64,000 bases of DNA from Herbaspirillum sp. (GCF_017744395.1 NZ_JAGIBI010000002.1:248001-312000), one strand, 5' to 3'. Positions 31,156 to 40,294 are shown, counted from the first letter of the stretch. Program-made: numbers and translations. The notes: generated by a model not told the origin, from the letters alone.

Positions 31156-31791
31156 GTGAAACAGTTGAACGCGAAACATCACAAACAGGCCGGCGGCACG
31201 CTGCTGGGCCTGATCCTGGGTTTGATCGTCGGGCTGGGCATCGCCGTCGGCGTGGCGCTGATGATCACCAAGTCGCCGATTCCCTTCGTCAACAAGGTAG
31301 TCCGTCCGGAGCGCGCCGAGCCGACCCCGGCCCAGGCCGCCGATCCCAACCGCCCGCTGTACGGTAACCGCGATGTGGCCCGCGAACAGCAGCAGGCGCC
31401 GGTGCCGCCCAATACGGCCGCGGCCCAGCCGACCGTCCCGGCGGCACCGCCGGCGCCGGCCGTCCCGGCAACGCCGCCCAAGCAGCCTGACGCCAAGGCC
31501 GCCGACGCCAAGCCTGCCGTCCAGGCGCCGGCCAAGAGCGACGCCGCCGACGACAAGTGGACCTATTTCCTGCAGGCCGGCGCCTTCCGCGACCAGGCCG
31601 ATGCCGAAAGCGCCCGCGCCAAGCTGGCCCTGCTCGGTTTCGAAGCCAAGGTCACCGAACGCACCGCCGACAGCGGCGTGCTGTATCGCGTGCGTATCGG
31701 CCCCTTCGAGCATGCCGAAGCGATGAACCGCACGCGCAGCAAATTGTCCGATAACGGGGTCGATGCGGCGATCGTGCGCATTCCCAAATAA
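31156..31791 (+). CDS. SPOR-domain membrane protein
   Basis: The 211-residue protein (GTG start) has a short cytoplasmic tail, one membrane helix (LLGLILGLIVGLGIAVGVALM), an Ala/Pro/Gln-rich periplasmic linker (about residues 55-130) and a C-terminal SPOR domain (FLQAGAFRDQADAESARAKLALLG; RVRIGPF). SPOR domains bind denuded peptidoglycan at the septum, as in FtsN and DamX. It is an FtsN-like candidate, but the cytoplasmic/transmembrane part alone does not prove the FtsN role. Confidence 0.85.
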   Translation: MKQLNAKHHKQAGGTLLGLILGLIVGLGIAVGVALMITKSPIPFVNKVVRPERAEPTPAQAADPNRPLYGNRDVAREQQQAPVPPNTAAAQPTVPAAPPAPAVPATPPKQPDAKAADAKPAVQAPAKSDAADDKWTYFLQAGAFRDQADAESARAKLALLGFEAKVTERTADSGVLYRVRIGPFEHAEAMNRTRSKLSDNGVDAAIVRIPK

Positions 31792-31845
31792 TCAGGAACC
31801 CGATCGTCCCGGCGGCAGGGGATAACCGCCGGGGCAGCGGGTTCG

Positions 31846-31866
31846 GGGCCGGTTTTCCGGCCCTTT
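31846..31866 (+). terminator. Intrinsic terminator after the SPOR gene
   Basis: GGGCCGG-TTTT-CCGGCCC is followed by only three T residues, so termination may be weak. Confidence 0.65.
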
Positions 31867-31894
31867 CGAATATCCATCAGAGAAGGGTAATTTC

Positions 31895-32593
31895 ATGCGT
31901 TTCTACCAACAGCTGCTGGCGGCAGTCAGCTTCGGCGTACTGGCCCTGTCCGCCAGCGTGAATGCGGGCGCTTCGCCGGCCAATCCGCAAGTGGGCGCCG
32001 ACTATCGCGTGCTGGACCAGGCCCAGCCCACCGACTCGGGCAACAAGGTGGAAGTCACCGAGTTCTTCTGGTTCGACTGCCCGCATTGCGCCGCCTGGGA
32101 TCCGTCGCTGACGGCCTGGGTCAAGAAGCAGGGCGACAAGATCAACTTCAAGAAAGTCCCGGTGGCCTTCCGCGACAGCTTCGTGCCGCAGCAGAAGCTG
32201 TACTACACGCTGGAAGCGATGGGCAAGGCCGAAGCGCTGACGCCGAAGATCTTCCAGGCGATCCACGTTGAAGGCCAGCGCGTCAACACCGACAAGACCA
32301 TCCTGGCCTACATCGAGAAGGCCGGTATCGACAAGCAGAAGTTCCTCGACCTGTACAACTCCTTCGGCGTGCAGACCAAGGCCCGCCGCGCGGCGCAGTT
32401 GCAGGAAGCCTACAAGGTCGACGGCGTGCCGATGATCGCCATCGATGGCCGCTACATCACCTCGCCGGCCGTGGTCGGCGTGGCGCTGGCCAACCAGCCG
32501 GAATCGATGCAGCAGGCGGCCGCGCTGCAGGTGATGGACCACCTGGTAGCCAAGGCGGCGGCCGAGAAGGCCGCCGGCGGCAAGAAGAAGTAA
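31895..32593 (+). CDS. dsbA: Thiol:disulfide interchange protein DsbA, copy 1
   Basis: The 232-residue precursor has a signal peptide (LLAAVSFGVLALSASVNAGA) and a thioredoxin-fold domain with a canonical DsbA active site FDCPHC (near residue 61) and cis-proline loop GVPMIAIDG. It introduces disulfides into periplasmic proteins. AGAAGGGTAA precedes the ATG. A close tandem copy follows 132 bp downstream; the leader sequence ATATCCATCAGAGAAGG is also duplicated. The C-terminus is a Lys/Ala-rich tail. Confidence 0.93.
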   Translation: MRFYQQLLAAVSFGVLALSASVNAGASPANPQVGADYRVLDQAQPTDSGNKVEVTEFFWFDCPHCAAWDPSLTAWVKKQGDKINFKKVPVAFRDSFVPQQKLYYTLEAMGKAEALTPKIFQAIHVEGQRVNTDKTILAYIEKAGIDKQKFLDLYNSFGVQTKARRAAQLQEAYKVDGVPMIAIDGRYITSPAVVGVALANQPESMQQAAALQVMDHLVAKAAAEKAAGGKKK

Positions 32594-32608
32594 GCGCCGA
32601 CGGCCAGC

Positions 32609-32648
32609 AAACGGTCCGCGTCCGCAAGGCCGCGGGCCGTTTTCATTT
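32609..32648 (+). terminator. Intrinsic terminator between the two dsbA-like genes
   Basis: AAACGGTCCGCG pairs, with one G-T, with CGCGGGCCGTTT and is followed by T-rich sequence. Confidence 0.7.
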
Positions 32649-32725
32649 TTGCGCTGTCCGGTGTTGACGCCGGAGCGGGGCAAGGTTGCGGACTCTTCAC
32701 ATATTCATCAGAGAAGGATAATGTC

Positions 32726-33424
32726 ATGCGCATCCATCGACAGTTGCTGGCGGCAGTCGGCTTCGGCGTGTTGACCCTGTCGGCCGGCGTGAATGCGGGC
32801 GCTTCGCCGGCCAATCCGCAAGCAGGTGTGGACTACCGTGTACTGAGCCAGGCCCAGCCTACCGATTCGGGCAGCAAGGTAGAGGTTGTCGAGTTTTTCT
32901 TTTTCGATTGTTCGCATTGCGCTTCCTGGGATCCGTCGCTGACGGCCTGGGCCGGGAAGCAGGGTGACAAGATCAGTTTCAAGAAGATACCGGTGGCATT
33001 CCGGGACAGATCGGTGCCACAGCAGAAGCTGTATTACACGCTGGAAGCGATGGGCAAGGCCGACGAGCTGGCGCCGAAGATTTTCCGGGCGATCCACGTT
33101 GAAAAGCAGCGCCTCAATACCGACAAGACCATCCTGGCCTACATCGAGAGGATAGGCCTGGACAAGCAGAAATTCCTCGACCTGTACAACTCCTTCGGGA
33201 TACAGACAAAAGTGCGCCGCGCGGCCCAGTTGCAAGAGGCCTACAAGGTCGATGGCGTGCCGATGATCGCCATCGATGGCCGTTATGTCACCTCGCTGGC
33301 CGTGGTCGGCGCGGGGCTGGGCAGGCAGCCGGAAGCGGCGCTGCAAGCCGCCACATTGCAAGTGATGGACCACCTGGTGGCCAAGGCTGCGGCCGGTAAA
33401 GCTGCTGGCGCAGCGAAGAAGTAA
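32726..33424 (+). CDS. DsbA-like protein, tandem copy 2 with CSHC active site
   Basis: The protein has exactly the same length (232 residues) as the upstream DsbA and is about four-fifths identical by eye. Here the active site is FDCSHC instead of FDCPHC, and the residue before it changes Trp to Phe (FFFFDC). Both catalytic cysteines and the cis-Pro loop GVPMIAIDG are kept, so it should be redox active. The dipeptide between the cysteines sets DsbA redox potential, so substrate use may differ. Codon choice is less GC-biased than in copy 1. It is a recent duplication that is diverging. Confidence 0.88.
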   Translation: MRIHRQLLAAVGFGVLTLSAGVNAGASPANPQAGVDYRVLSQAQPTDSGSKVEVVEFFFFDCSHCASWDPSLTAWAGKQGDKISFKKIPVAFRDRSVPQQKLYYTLEAMGKADELAPKIFRAIHVEKQRLNTDKTILAYIERIGLDKQKFLDLYNSFGIQTKVRRAAQLQEAYKVDGVPMIAIDGRYVTSLAVVGAGLGRQPEAALQAATLQVMDHLVAKAAAGKAAGAAKK

Positions 33425-33488
33425 GAAGCTGTCCCGGGCGCAACCTATCCTCATCCATTCGCATTCATCAAAACAGACAGGAGCCGAC

Positions 33489-34295
33489 ATGGCGGATTCC
33501 CAAGCTACGCGCCAGGCGCTGCGCGTCTTCCTGACCGGCGCCTCCAGCGGCATCGGCATGGCGCTGGCGCGCGCCTATGCGCAGCAGGGCGCGACGCTGG
33601 GGCTGGTGGCGCGGCGCGCGGCCGAGCTGGAAGCCTTGCGCGCCAGCCTGCCAGATGCGCAGCGCCACCGCGTGTATGCCCTCGACGTCACCGACCATGC
33701 CGCATTGCAGGCGGCGGCCGACGCCTTCATGGCCGAGTTCGGCGGCGCCGACGTGGTGATCGCCAACGCCGGCATCTCGCAAGGCACGCTGACCGAATAC
33801 CGCGAAGACCTGGCCGCGTTTGAACGTATCCTGGCGGTCAACGTCATAGCCACGTTCGCCACCTTCACGCCTTTCGTGGCGCGCATGAAGGCGCTGCCCG
33901 AGGAGGCGCGCCGCCGCTGCCGCCTGGTCGGCATCGGCAGCGTGGCTGGCATTCGCGGCCTGCCCGGCGCCGAGGCCTACAGCGCTTCCAAGGCGGCGGT
34001 GATCAGCTACTGCGAGTCGCTGCGGGTGGAGCTGCGCAGCAGCGGCATCAAGGTGGTGACCATCGCACCGGGCTATATCGATACGCAGATGACCCAGGTC
34101 AACCACTACCGCATGCCGTTCCTGATGCCGGTGGAGAAATTCGCGGCGCGCGCCTTGCAGAGCATCGCCGAGGGCGTCAGTTACCGCGTCATCCCGTGGC
34201 AGATGGGCGTGGTCGCCAAGCTGCTCAGGATGCTGCCCAACTGGCTGTACGATATGGCGTTCGCACGCGCCCCGCACAAGAAACGCAATCTGTAA
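33489..34295 (+). CDS. Short-chain dehydrogenase/reductase (SDR family)
   Basis: The 268-residue classical SDR has the cofactor motif TGASSGIG (near residue 16), NAG in VIANAGIS, the catalytic Ser in GIGSVAG and YSASK. The C-terminal helix ([15 protein letters not shown]) is hydrophobic and may associate with membrane. The substrate is unknown; NADP preference is likely from basic residues after the Gly motif. CAGGAGCC precedes the ATG. The fmt gene begins 11 bp later. Confidence 0.85.
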   Translation: MADSQATRQALRVFLTGASSGIGMALARAYAQQGATLGLVARRAAELEALRASLPDAQRHRVYALDVTDHAALQAAADAFMAEFGGADVVIANAGISQGTLTEYREDLAAFERILAVNVIATFATFTPFVARMKALPEEARRRCRLVGIGSVAGIRGLPGAEAYSASKAAVISYCESLRVELRSSGIKVVTIAPGYIDTQMTQVNHYRMPFLMPVEKFAARALQSIAEGVSYRVIPWQMGVVAKLLRMLPNWLYDMAFARAPHKKRNL

Positions 34296-34306
34296 TTGGA
34301 GTCACC

Positions 34307-35260
34307 ATGAAGATCATCTTTGCCGGCACGCCGGAATTCGCCGCCGTCGCGCTCGAAGCGCTGTACGCCGCCGGCCACGACATCACGCTGGTGCTGACCC
34401 AGCCCGACCGCCCGGCCGGACGCGGCATGCAGCTGCAGGCCTCGCCGGTCAAGCAGTGCGCGCTGAAGCACGGCACGCCGGTAGCGCAGCCGGTGTCGCT
34501 GCGCCTGGACGGCAAGTATCCCGATGTCGCCAAGGAGGCGCATGCACTGCTGAACTCGACCCCGCACGACGTCATGGTGGTGGCCGCCTACGGCCTGATC
34601 CTGCCGCGCAGCGTGCTCGACATCCCGCGCCTGGGCTGCATCAACATCCACGGCTCGCTGCTGCCGCGCTGGCGCGGCGCCGCGCCGATCCACCGCGCCA
34701 TCGAAGCCGGCGACGCCGAGACCGGCATCACCATCATGCAGATGGAGGAAGGGCTCGACACCGGCCCCATGCTGCTGATCGAAAGCCTGCCGATCGCCGA
34801 TGATGACACCACCGGCAGCCTGCACGACAAGCTGGCCGCGCTGGGCGGCAAGATGATCGTCGAAGCGCTGGCCAGGCTGGAGCAGGGCGCATTGCCCGCT
34901 ACGCCGCAGCCGGACGAAGGCGCGAACTATGCCGCCAAGATCGCCAAGGAAGAGGCCGCGCTCGACTTCTCGCAAGCGGCCGCCGAGCTGGCGCGCAAGA
35001 TCCGCGCTTTCAATCCCTTCCCGGGCGCCACCGGGCGTTTCGGCGATACCGTCGTCAAGCTGTGGCAGGCGCAGCCGGTCAGCATCGCGCAACGGGGCGA
35101 GCCGGGGCAGGTGCTGTCGGCCGACGCCCTGGCCGGCATCGTGGTGGCATGCGGCGAGGGAGCGCTGTTGCTGACAGAGCTGCAAAAACCGGGCGGCAAG
35201 CGTTTGCCGGCATCTGAGTTCCTCAAGGGTTTTGCGCTGGAAGGCGGGCGTTTCGCCTGA
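34307..35260 (+). CDS. fmt: Methionyl-tRNA formyltransferase
   Basis: The 317-residue enzyme formylates initiator Met-tRNA. The N-terminal formyl-transferase domain has [17 protein letters not shown], the catalytic [17 protein letters not shown] and [12 protein letters not shown]; the C-terminal OB-like domain begins near residue 205. The ATG at 34307 follows TTGGAG. The usual partners def and rsmB are not adjacent; an SDR lies upstream and a LysR gene downstream. Confidence 0.96.
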   Translation: MKIIFAGTPEFAAVALEALYAAGHDITLVLTQPDRPAGRGMQLQASPVKQCALKHGTPVAQPVSLRLDGKYPDVAKEAHALLNSTPHDVMVVAAYGLILPRSVLDIPRLGCINIHGSLLPRWRGAAPIHRAIEAGDAETGITIMQMEEGLDTGPMLLIESLPIADDDTTGSLHDKLAALGGKMIVEALARLEQGALPATPQPDEGANYAAKIAKEEAALDFSQAAAELARKIRAFNPFPGATGRFGDTVVKLWQAQPVSIAQRGEPGQVLSADALAGIVVACGEGALLLTELQKPGGKRLPASEFLKGFALEGGRFA

Positions 35261-35284
35261 TCAGGATTCAGGAGCGGAGGCATC

Positions 35285-36190
35285 ATGGACCAGTTGACGG
35301 CAATGCGCACATTCCGACACGTGGTCGACGCCGGCGGCTTCTCGGCGGCCGGGGTGGCGCTGGACATGTCGCACAGCGTGGTGTCGCGCCAGGTGCGCCA
35401 GCTGGAGCAGGCGCTGGGCGCGCAATTGCTCAACCGCACCACGCGCCGCTTCGCGCTGACCGAGGTGGGGCAGGCCTACTACCAGCGCTGCGTGCAGATC
35501 CTCGACCAGATCGAGGATGCGGCGCAGATGGTGCAGCACCACCAGAGCCACCCCTCCGGCTTGTTGCGCATCAATGCGCCGATGGCGTTCGGCAGCATGG
35601 AGGCGGGCAAGTGGCTGCCGGATTTCATGCGCGGCCACCCCGACCTCAAGGTCGACTTCGTGTGCAACGACCGCTTCGTCGACCTGATCGCCGAGGAGTT
35701 CGACGTCGGGCTGCGCATCACCCGCACGCTGCCGGACTCCACGCTGGTCGCCAAGCGCCTGTGCGCGAGCGACATGGTGCTGGTGGCGGCGCCCGCCTAT
35801 GTGAAGCGGCACGGCATGCCGCGCACGCCGGCCGACCTGGCGACCCATAACTACATGGCGTACTCGCTGGCATTGCAGACCACCGAACTGACGTTCACCG
35901 GGCCGGACGGCGCCTTGTCCAACGTGGCCGTGAGCGGCAGCCTGCAGTCCAATACCGGCATGGTGGTTTGCGATGCGGTGCGCGCCGGCATGGGCATCAC
36001 CGCATCGGCCACCTTCGTCGTGTGCGAAGACCTGCGGCGCGGCGACCTGGTGCAGCTGTTGCCCGGCTACCGGCTGCATGCGCGCGACCTGTATGCGCTC
36101 TATCCGCAGAACCGCCACATGTCGCCCAAGGTACGCGCCTTCGTCGACTTCGTCGGCGATTACTATGCGCGCAACCGCTGGGAATTCTGA
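35285..36190 (+). CDS. LysR-family transcriptional regulator
   Basis: The 301-residue protein has an N-terminal winged helix (MRTFRHVVDAGGFSAAGVAL, HSVVSRQVRQLEQALG) and a periplasmic-binding-like effector domain (about residues 90-295) with the C-terminal NRHMSPKVRAFVDF typical of the CrgA-type group. It starts 24 bp after fmt on the same strand rather than facing a target, so its regulon is not evident. Confidence 0.87.
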   Translation: MDQLTAMRTFRHVVDAGGFSAAGVALDMSHSVVSRQVRQLEQALGAQLLNRTTRRFALTEVGQAYYQRCVQILDQIEDAAQMVQHHQSHPSGLLRINAPMAFGSMEAGKWLPDFMRGHPDLKVDFVCNDRFVDLIAEEFDVGLRITRTLPDSTLVAKRLCASDMVLVAAPAYVKRHGMPRTPADLATHNYMAYSLALQTTELTFTGPDGALSNVAVSGSLQSNTGMVVCDAVRAGMGITASATFVVCEDLRRGDLVQLLPGYRLHARDLYALYPQNRHMSPKVRAFVDFVGDYYARNRWEF

Positions 36191-36221
36191 ACGCCGCCAA
36201 CAACCCGTGCAATGCCGAAAA

Positions 36222-36253
36222 AAAGCCCGCGCAACGTTGTTGCAGCGGGCTTT
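36222..36253. terminator. Bidirectional intrinsic terminator
   Basis: AAAGCCCGC and GCGGGCTTT enclose an inner GCAAC/GTTGC hairpin. It separates the LysR gene from the converging cupin gene. Confidence 0.8.
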
Positions 36254-36273
36254 GATGTATTGAAACGGGGGAC

Positions 36274-36732
36274 TTATTTTTTCTCGACCGGAACCAGGTC
36301 GAAATGGTCCGCCTGGTATTGGAACAGCAGGCAATCTTCACCCTTTTCGCAACCGCTGTAATGCGGCATGCGCGCCGGCAGGTTGTAGAAGGAACCGGCC
36401 GGATAGCGGATGCGCTTGCCGTCGATGTCGGCGTAGAAGGTTCCCTTCAGGACTACCGTCGGCAGGTTTTGCGTGTGCATGTGGTAAGGATTGTCCTTGC
36501 CGGCGGGGAAGATGACGAAGGCGTCGTACGGCCCCTTGCCGGTGATGCTGCCGCGCACGTCGGCAACCTTGATGCCGCCGGTGCCGGGCAGCTCGCGCCA
36601 TTGCAGTTCCGATGCCGGGAAGGAAACCAGCGGTTGCGCCTTGGCCTGGTTTTTTTCGGCGGAGGAAGCCAGGGCGGCGGAGGCGGCAACGAGGCCGGCG
36701 GCCAGCAATACGGTAGTGGCGGTGCGTTTCAT
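36274..36732 (-). CDS. Exported cupin-domain protein
   Basis: The 152-residue precursor has a signal peptide (TTVLLAAGLVAASAALAS) and one cupin barrel with histidine ligands in NPYHMHTQNLPT and the later MPHYSG. Metal binding is likely; one Cys pair (CEKGEDC) near the C-terminus could form a disulfide in the periplasm. Function unknown. The open frame extends upstream over the next gene, but the ATG at 36732 with AAAGGAATACCTCAC upstream is clear. It follows the isochorismatase-like gene. Confidence 0.8.
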   Translation of the reverse strand: MKRTATTVLLAAGLVAASAALASSAEKNQAKAQPLVSFPASELQWRELPGTGGIKVADVRGSITGKGPYDAFVIFPAGKDNPYHMHTQNLPTVVLKGTFYADIDGKRIRYPAGSFYNLPARMPHYSGCEKGEDCLLFQYQADHFDLVPVEKK

Positions 36733-36778
36733 GTGAGGTATTCCTTTCAGGTCTGGTAATGGATAAGAGTCGGGCCGC

Positions 36779-37390
36779 TCAGGCCACGGCCATGCCGAGG
36801 ATGTCGTCGGTGTCGAGCACGCTGCCGAAGGTATCGGCGATGCCCACCAGCGATGCGCGGTGCAGCACGTCGTGCGCGATGGCGCCGCCGCCCGGGGCCG
36901 CGATGTCGCGCGTGGCGCAGGCATCGGCGGCGACGATCACTTCGAACCCGGCCGGCGCCGCATCGCGCGCCGCGCCGGCCACGCAGGCATGGGTCATCAG
37001 GCCTGCGATCAGCAGGGTCTTGATGCCGGCGGCCTTGAGTTGCGCGGCGATGTCGGTGCCCTGGAACACGCTGACATTGGATTTCTTGACCAGATGGTGA
37101 TGCGGCGCCGGCCGGATGTCGGCATGGATGGCGACAGTCGCGCCGTTTTCGGCGAAGATCGGCGTGCCGGCCGGCGTCACGTGCTGCACGTGGAATACCG
37201 GCATGCGATGGCGGTCGGCCAGGGCGACCAGCCGCCGGGCGTTGTCCAGCGCGGCGCGGCCGTCGGGGATCGGCATCATGCCGCTGAAGTATTCGTTCTG
37301 GAAATCGATGACCAGCAAGGCGGTGCTGGCGGCCTCAAGCGAAACCGGGGCAAGCGCGCCGGCGATGCTGCGGATGGTGGGATGCGACAT
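36779..37390 (-). CDS. Isochorismatase-like cysteine hydrolase
   Basis: The 203-residue protein has the family triad: Asp in LLVIDFQNEY, Lys in HHLVKKSNVSVF, and the nucleophilic Cys in GLMTHACVAG. Relatives include nicotinamidases, N-carbamoylsarcosine amidases, biuret/ureidoacrylate hydrolases and isochorismatases; the substrate is not readable here. AGGAGCAGAAC gives the ATG at 37390. It lies 100 bp downstream of the Lrp gene and 46 bp upstream of the cupin gene, probably one operon with the cupin. Confidence 0.85.
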   Translation of the reverse strand: MSHPTIRSIAGALAPVSLEAASTALLVIDFQNEYFSGMMPIPDGRAALDNARRLVALADRHRMPVFHVQHVTPAGTPIFAENGATVAIHADIRPAPHHHLVKKSNVSVFQGTDIAAQLKAAGIKTLLIAGLMTHACVAGAARDAAPAGFEVIVAADACATRDIAAPGGGAIAHDVLHRASLVGIADTFGSVLDTDDILGMAVA

Positions 37391-37491
37391 GTTCTGCTCC
37401 TGGCGGGTGAATGACAGGACGCAGCATAGCCAGGCGCGCAGCGGCCGCACAGCGGCTGCGCGCGACAATACCTGTGCTGAAAACGCACAAA

Positions 37492-37986
37492 TCAGGGAAC
37501 CGGCAGCGGACTGGCCGGCTTGATTTCCTCCATGCACACCATCGAACGCACACCCGCCACGCCCGGTACCTGCATCAGGCGGTCGGTGAGGAAGGCCGAC
37601 AGGCTCTTGAGGTCGGCCGCCGCCACCTTGAGCAGGTAATCGAAGTCGCCCGAAATGGTGTAGCACTCCAGTATTTCCGGGAATTGCCGGATCGCCTTTT
37701 CCACGCTGCGCACCTGCTTGAACTGTTCGCGCGCCAGCGAGAGGCTGACGAAGGCGATCACTCCCAACCCCAGCGCGCCAGGTTCGACCTGGGCCGCGTA
37801 GCCGCGGATCACCCCTTCCTGTTCCAGCCGCTGCACGCGGCGGTAGCACTGCGGCGGCGACAGGTTCACCTTGTCCGACAGTTCGACGTTGCTGGCGCGG
37901 CCGTTTTGCTGCAGGGTTTCGAGGATGATGCGGTCGAAACGGTCGAATTTTTCCATGATGGCGGTCTTTGAGAAAGAATCGTTCAT
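37492..37986 (-). CDS. Lrp/AsnC-family transcriptional regulator
   Basis: The 164-residue protein has an N-terminal helix-turn-helix (VELSDKVNLSPPQCYRRVQRLEQEGVI) and a C-terminal RAM/AsnC ligand domain (ISGDFDYLLKVAAADLKSL). Divergent from rocD, with a palindrome between the two, it probably controls ornithine/arginine use, like other Lrp-type activators of rocD or putA genes. A second in-frame ATG ten codons in (37956) is possible. Confidence 0.86.
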   Translation of the reverse strand: MNDSFSKTAIMEKFDRFDRIILETLQQNGRASNVELSDKVNLSPPQCYRRVQRLEQEGVIRGYAAQVEPGALGLGVIAFVSLSLAREQFKQVRSVEKAIRQFPEILECYTISGDFDYLLKVAAADLKSLSAFLTDRLMQVPGVAGVRSMVCMEEIKPASPLPVP

Positions 37987-37994
37987 ATTTTATC

Positions 37995-38038
37995 GTTTCA
38001 AGGAATAAAAACGAAAAGTAATTTCCTTCCTTTGAAAC
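37995..38038. promoter_or_regulatory. Putative Lrp operator between the lrp-like gene and rocD
   Basis: GTTTCAAGGAA (37995-38005) and TTCCTTTGAAAC (38027-38038) form an interrupted inverted repeat around an A-rich centre, in the short gap between divergent regulator and target. Confidence 0.55.
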
Positions 38039-38091
38039 TACCATGTATCCATGGAGTGAACTGGCGGCGCCCACGCGCATGGGAGGCAAGC

Positions 38092-39318
38092 ATGAACGCC
38101 CGCATCGGCAACCTGCACATCGCATTGGAACAACGCTATTGCGCGCACAACTACGCGCCGCTGCCGGTCGTGCTCAGCCGCGGCCAGGGCGTGTGGCTGT
38201 GGGACGACCAGGGGCGCCGCTACATGGACATGATGTCGGCCTATTCGGCGGTCAGCTTCGGCCATGCCAACGCCGCGCTGGTGGAGGCGCTCACGCAGCA
38301 GGCGCAGCGGCTGGCGGTGACCTCGCGCGCCTTCTACAGCGATCGTCTCGGCCTGTTCCTGCAGCGCCTGTGCGAAATGACCGGGATGGAGCGCGCGTTG
38401 CCGATGAACAGCGGCGCCGAGGCGGTCGAGACCGCCATCAAGGCGGCGCGCAAATGGGCCTATAAGCGCAAGGGCGTGGCCGACGGCCGGGCGCGCATCG
38501 TGGTGTGCCGCGGCAATTTCGCCGGCCGCACCACCACCATCGTCGGCTTTTCGTCGGAGGCGCAGTACCGTGACGGCTTCGGCCCTTTCGACGGCGGTTT
38601 CGACAGCGTGCCGTTCGGCGATGCCGCCGCGCTGGAAGCCGCCATCACGCCCGATACGGCGGCCTTCCTGGTCGAACCGATCCAGGGCGAAGGCGGCATC
38701 GTGGTGCCGCCCGAGGGCTATCTGCGGCAATGCCGCGAGATCTGCTCGCGCCATCGGGTCCTGATGATTTGCGACGAAGTGCAGACCGGGCTTGGGCGTA
38801 CCGGCCGGCTGCTGGCTTGCGACCATGAAGGAATACGGCCCGACGGCCTGGTGCTGGGCAAGGCGCTGGGCGGCGGCTTGCTGGCGGTGTCGGCCTTCCT
38901 GGCTTCGGATGAGGTGATGGGCGTGTTTGCGCCGGGCGACCACGGCAGCACTTTCGGCGGCAATGCGCTGGCCGCCGCGGTCGGTTTCAAGGCGCTGGAG
39001 CTGTTGCAGGACGGCGCCCTGGCGGCCAATGCCGAGCGGCTTGGATTGCGCTTGCGCGAAGGACTGAACGCCATCGGCCATCCGGCGATCCGCGAAGTGC
39101 GCGGCAAGGGCTTGCTGATCGGCATGGACCTCGATCCCCGCGTGGTCGGCGCGCGGGCGTTCTGCGAACGGCTGATGGCGCACGGCATCCTGTCCAAGGA
39201 AACCCACGAGACCGTGGTGCGCTTCGCTCCGCCGCTGGTGATCGACGAGGAACAGGTCGACGCCGCGCTGCGCGCCATCGGCGAGGTCTTCGGGGAAATT
39301 CCGCATCCCTCCACTTAA
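38092..39318 (+). CDS. rocD: Ornithine aminotransferase (class III, PLP-dependent)
   Basis: The 408-residue enzyme converts ornithine and 2-oxoglutarate to glutamate semialdehyde and glutamate. Family features are NYAPLPVVLSRGQGVWLWDD, NSGAEAVETAIKAARKW, VEPIQGEGGI, CDEVQTGLGRTG and the PLP lysine in GKALGGG. GGGAGGCAAGC precedes the ATG. It is followed after 34 bp by the arginine-hydrolase-like gene, consistent with an arginine-to-glutamate route. Confidence 0.92.
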   Translation: MNARIGNLHIALEQRYCAHNYAPLPVVLSRGQGVWLWDDQGRRYMDMMSAYSAVSFGHANAALVEALTQQAQRLAVTSRAFYSDRLGLFLQRLCEMTGMERALPMNSGAEAVETAIKAARKWAYKRKGVADGRARIVVCRGNFAGRTTTIVGFSSEAQYRDGFGPFDGGFDSVPFGDAAALEAAITPDTAAFLVEPIQGEGGIVVPPEGYLRQCREICSRHRVLMICDEVQTGLGRTGRLLACDHEGIRPDGLVLGKALGGGLLAVSAFLASDEVMGVFAPGDHGSTFGGNALAAAVGFKALELLQDGALAANAERLGLRLREGLNAIGHPAIREVRGKGLLIGMDLDPRVVGARAFCERLMAHGILSKETHETVVRFAPPLVIDEEQVDAALRAIGEVFGEIPHPST

Positions 39319-39352
39319 AAACGCATACCAATCCCCTATAAGGAGAACCAGC

Positions 39353-40234
39353 ATGAAACAGCAACGCCACGATGTCTTCCTGATGTGCCCGCCGGCGCAT
39401 TTCGAAGTGTCCTACGTGATCAATCCCTGGATGGAGGGCAATGTCGCGCACGGCGACCGCGCGCTGGCCGCACATCAGTGGCAGACGCTGCGCGACGGGC
39501 TGGCGCAGGTGGCCGAGGTGCGCGAGATGCCGTCCGCGGCCGGCTTGCCGGACATGGTGTTTACCGCCAACGGCGGCCTGGTGCTGGAAGACCGGGTGGT
39601 CCTGTCGCACTTTCGCCATGCCGAGCGCCAAGGGGAGGAAGAGCATTTCGCCGATTGGTTCGCGCGGCAGGGCTTGCGCGTGCTGCGCATGCCGGATGCC
39701 ATCGCCTTCGAAGGCGCCGGCGACGCCTTGCTGGATCGCCAGTCCGAACTGCTGTGGATGGGCTACGGCCATCGCACTGATGTGCGCGCCGCGCCGCTGA
39801 TCGCCGGCTGGCTGGATATCGAGGTGCAGTCCCTGCAACTGGCCGATCCGCGCTTCTATCACCTGGACACCTGTTTCTGCCCGCTCGAAGGCGGCTATGT
39901 GATGTACTACCCGGCCGCGTTCGATGCCGCTTCGCAACAGGCGATCGCCAGCCGCGTGCCGCCGCAGCGGCGTATCGTCGTGGGCGAACGGGATGCGCTG
40001 GATTTCGCCTGCAACACCGTCAACGCCGGCCGCCACGTGTTCCTGAACCGGGCTTCGCCGCAGTTGCGCGCGCAGTTGGAAGGCAAGGGGTTCGAGGTGA
40101 GCGAGTCCGCGTTGTCGGAATTCATGAAAGCTGGCGGCGCCGCCAAGTGCCTGACGCTGAAGCTGACCGAACCGCGCCGGCGCGCGGCCAATGCCGGCCG
40201 GCTGGAGGATGGCGCGGCGCGCCTGTCGGCCTGA
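39353..40234 (+). CDS. Guanidino-group modifying hydrolase (arginine deiminase/DDAH/ArgZ-like)
   Basis: The 293-residue protein has the pentein-fold motifs DMVFTANGG (Asp), RFYHLDTCFCPL (His) and a C-terminal GGAAKCLTLKL with the nucleophilic Cys. These match dimethylarginine hydrolases, arginine deiminases of the short type and cyanobacterial arginine dihydrolase ArgZ. Being immediately after rocD it likely yields ornithine or citrulline from arginine: with ArgZ-type chemistry the pair would convert arginine directly to glutamate semialdehyde. Exact chemistry is undetermined. AAGGAGAACCAGC precedes the ATG. Confidence 0.8.
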   Translation: MKQQRHDVFLMCPPAHFEVSYVINPWMEGNVAHGDRALAAHQWQTLRDGLAQVAEVREMPSAAGLPDMVFTANGGLVLEDRVVLSHFRHAERQGEEEHFADWFARQGLRVLRMPDAIAFEGAGDALLDRQSELLWMGYGHRTDVRAAPLIAGWLDIEVQSLQLADPRFYHLDTCFCPLEGGYVMYYPAAFDAASQQAIASRVPPQRRIVVGERDALDFACNTVNAGRHVFLNRASPQLRAQLEGKGFEVSESALSEFMKAGGAAKCLTLKLTEPRRRAANAGRLEDGAARLSA

Positions 40235-40254
40235 AGCCGGCGCACTCAAACCGG

Positions 40255-40286
40255 AGGCCCGCGGCGGCAACGCCGCGGGCCTTTTA
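40255..40286 (+). terminator. Terminator of the rocD operon
   Basis: AGGCCCGCGGCG and CGCCGCGGGCCT form a 12-bp stem with a GCAA-type loop and TTT after it. Confidence 0.88.
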
Positions 40287-40294
40287 TTTGTGAT

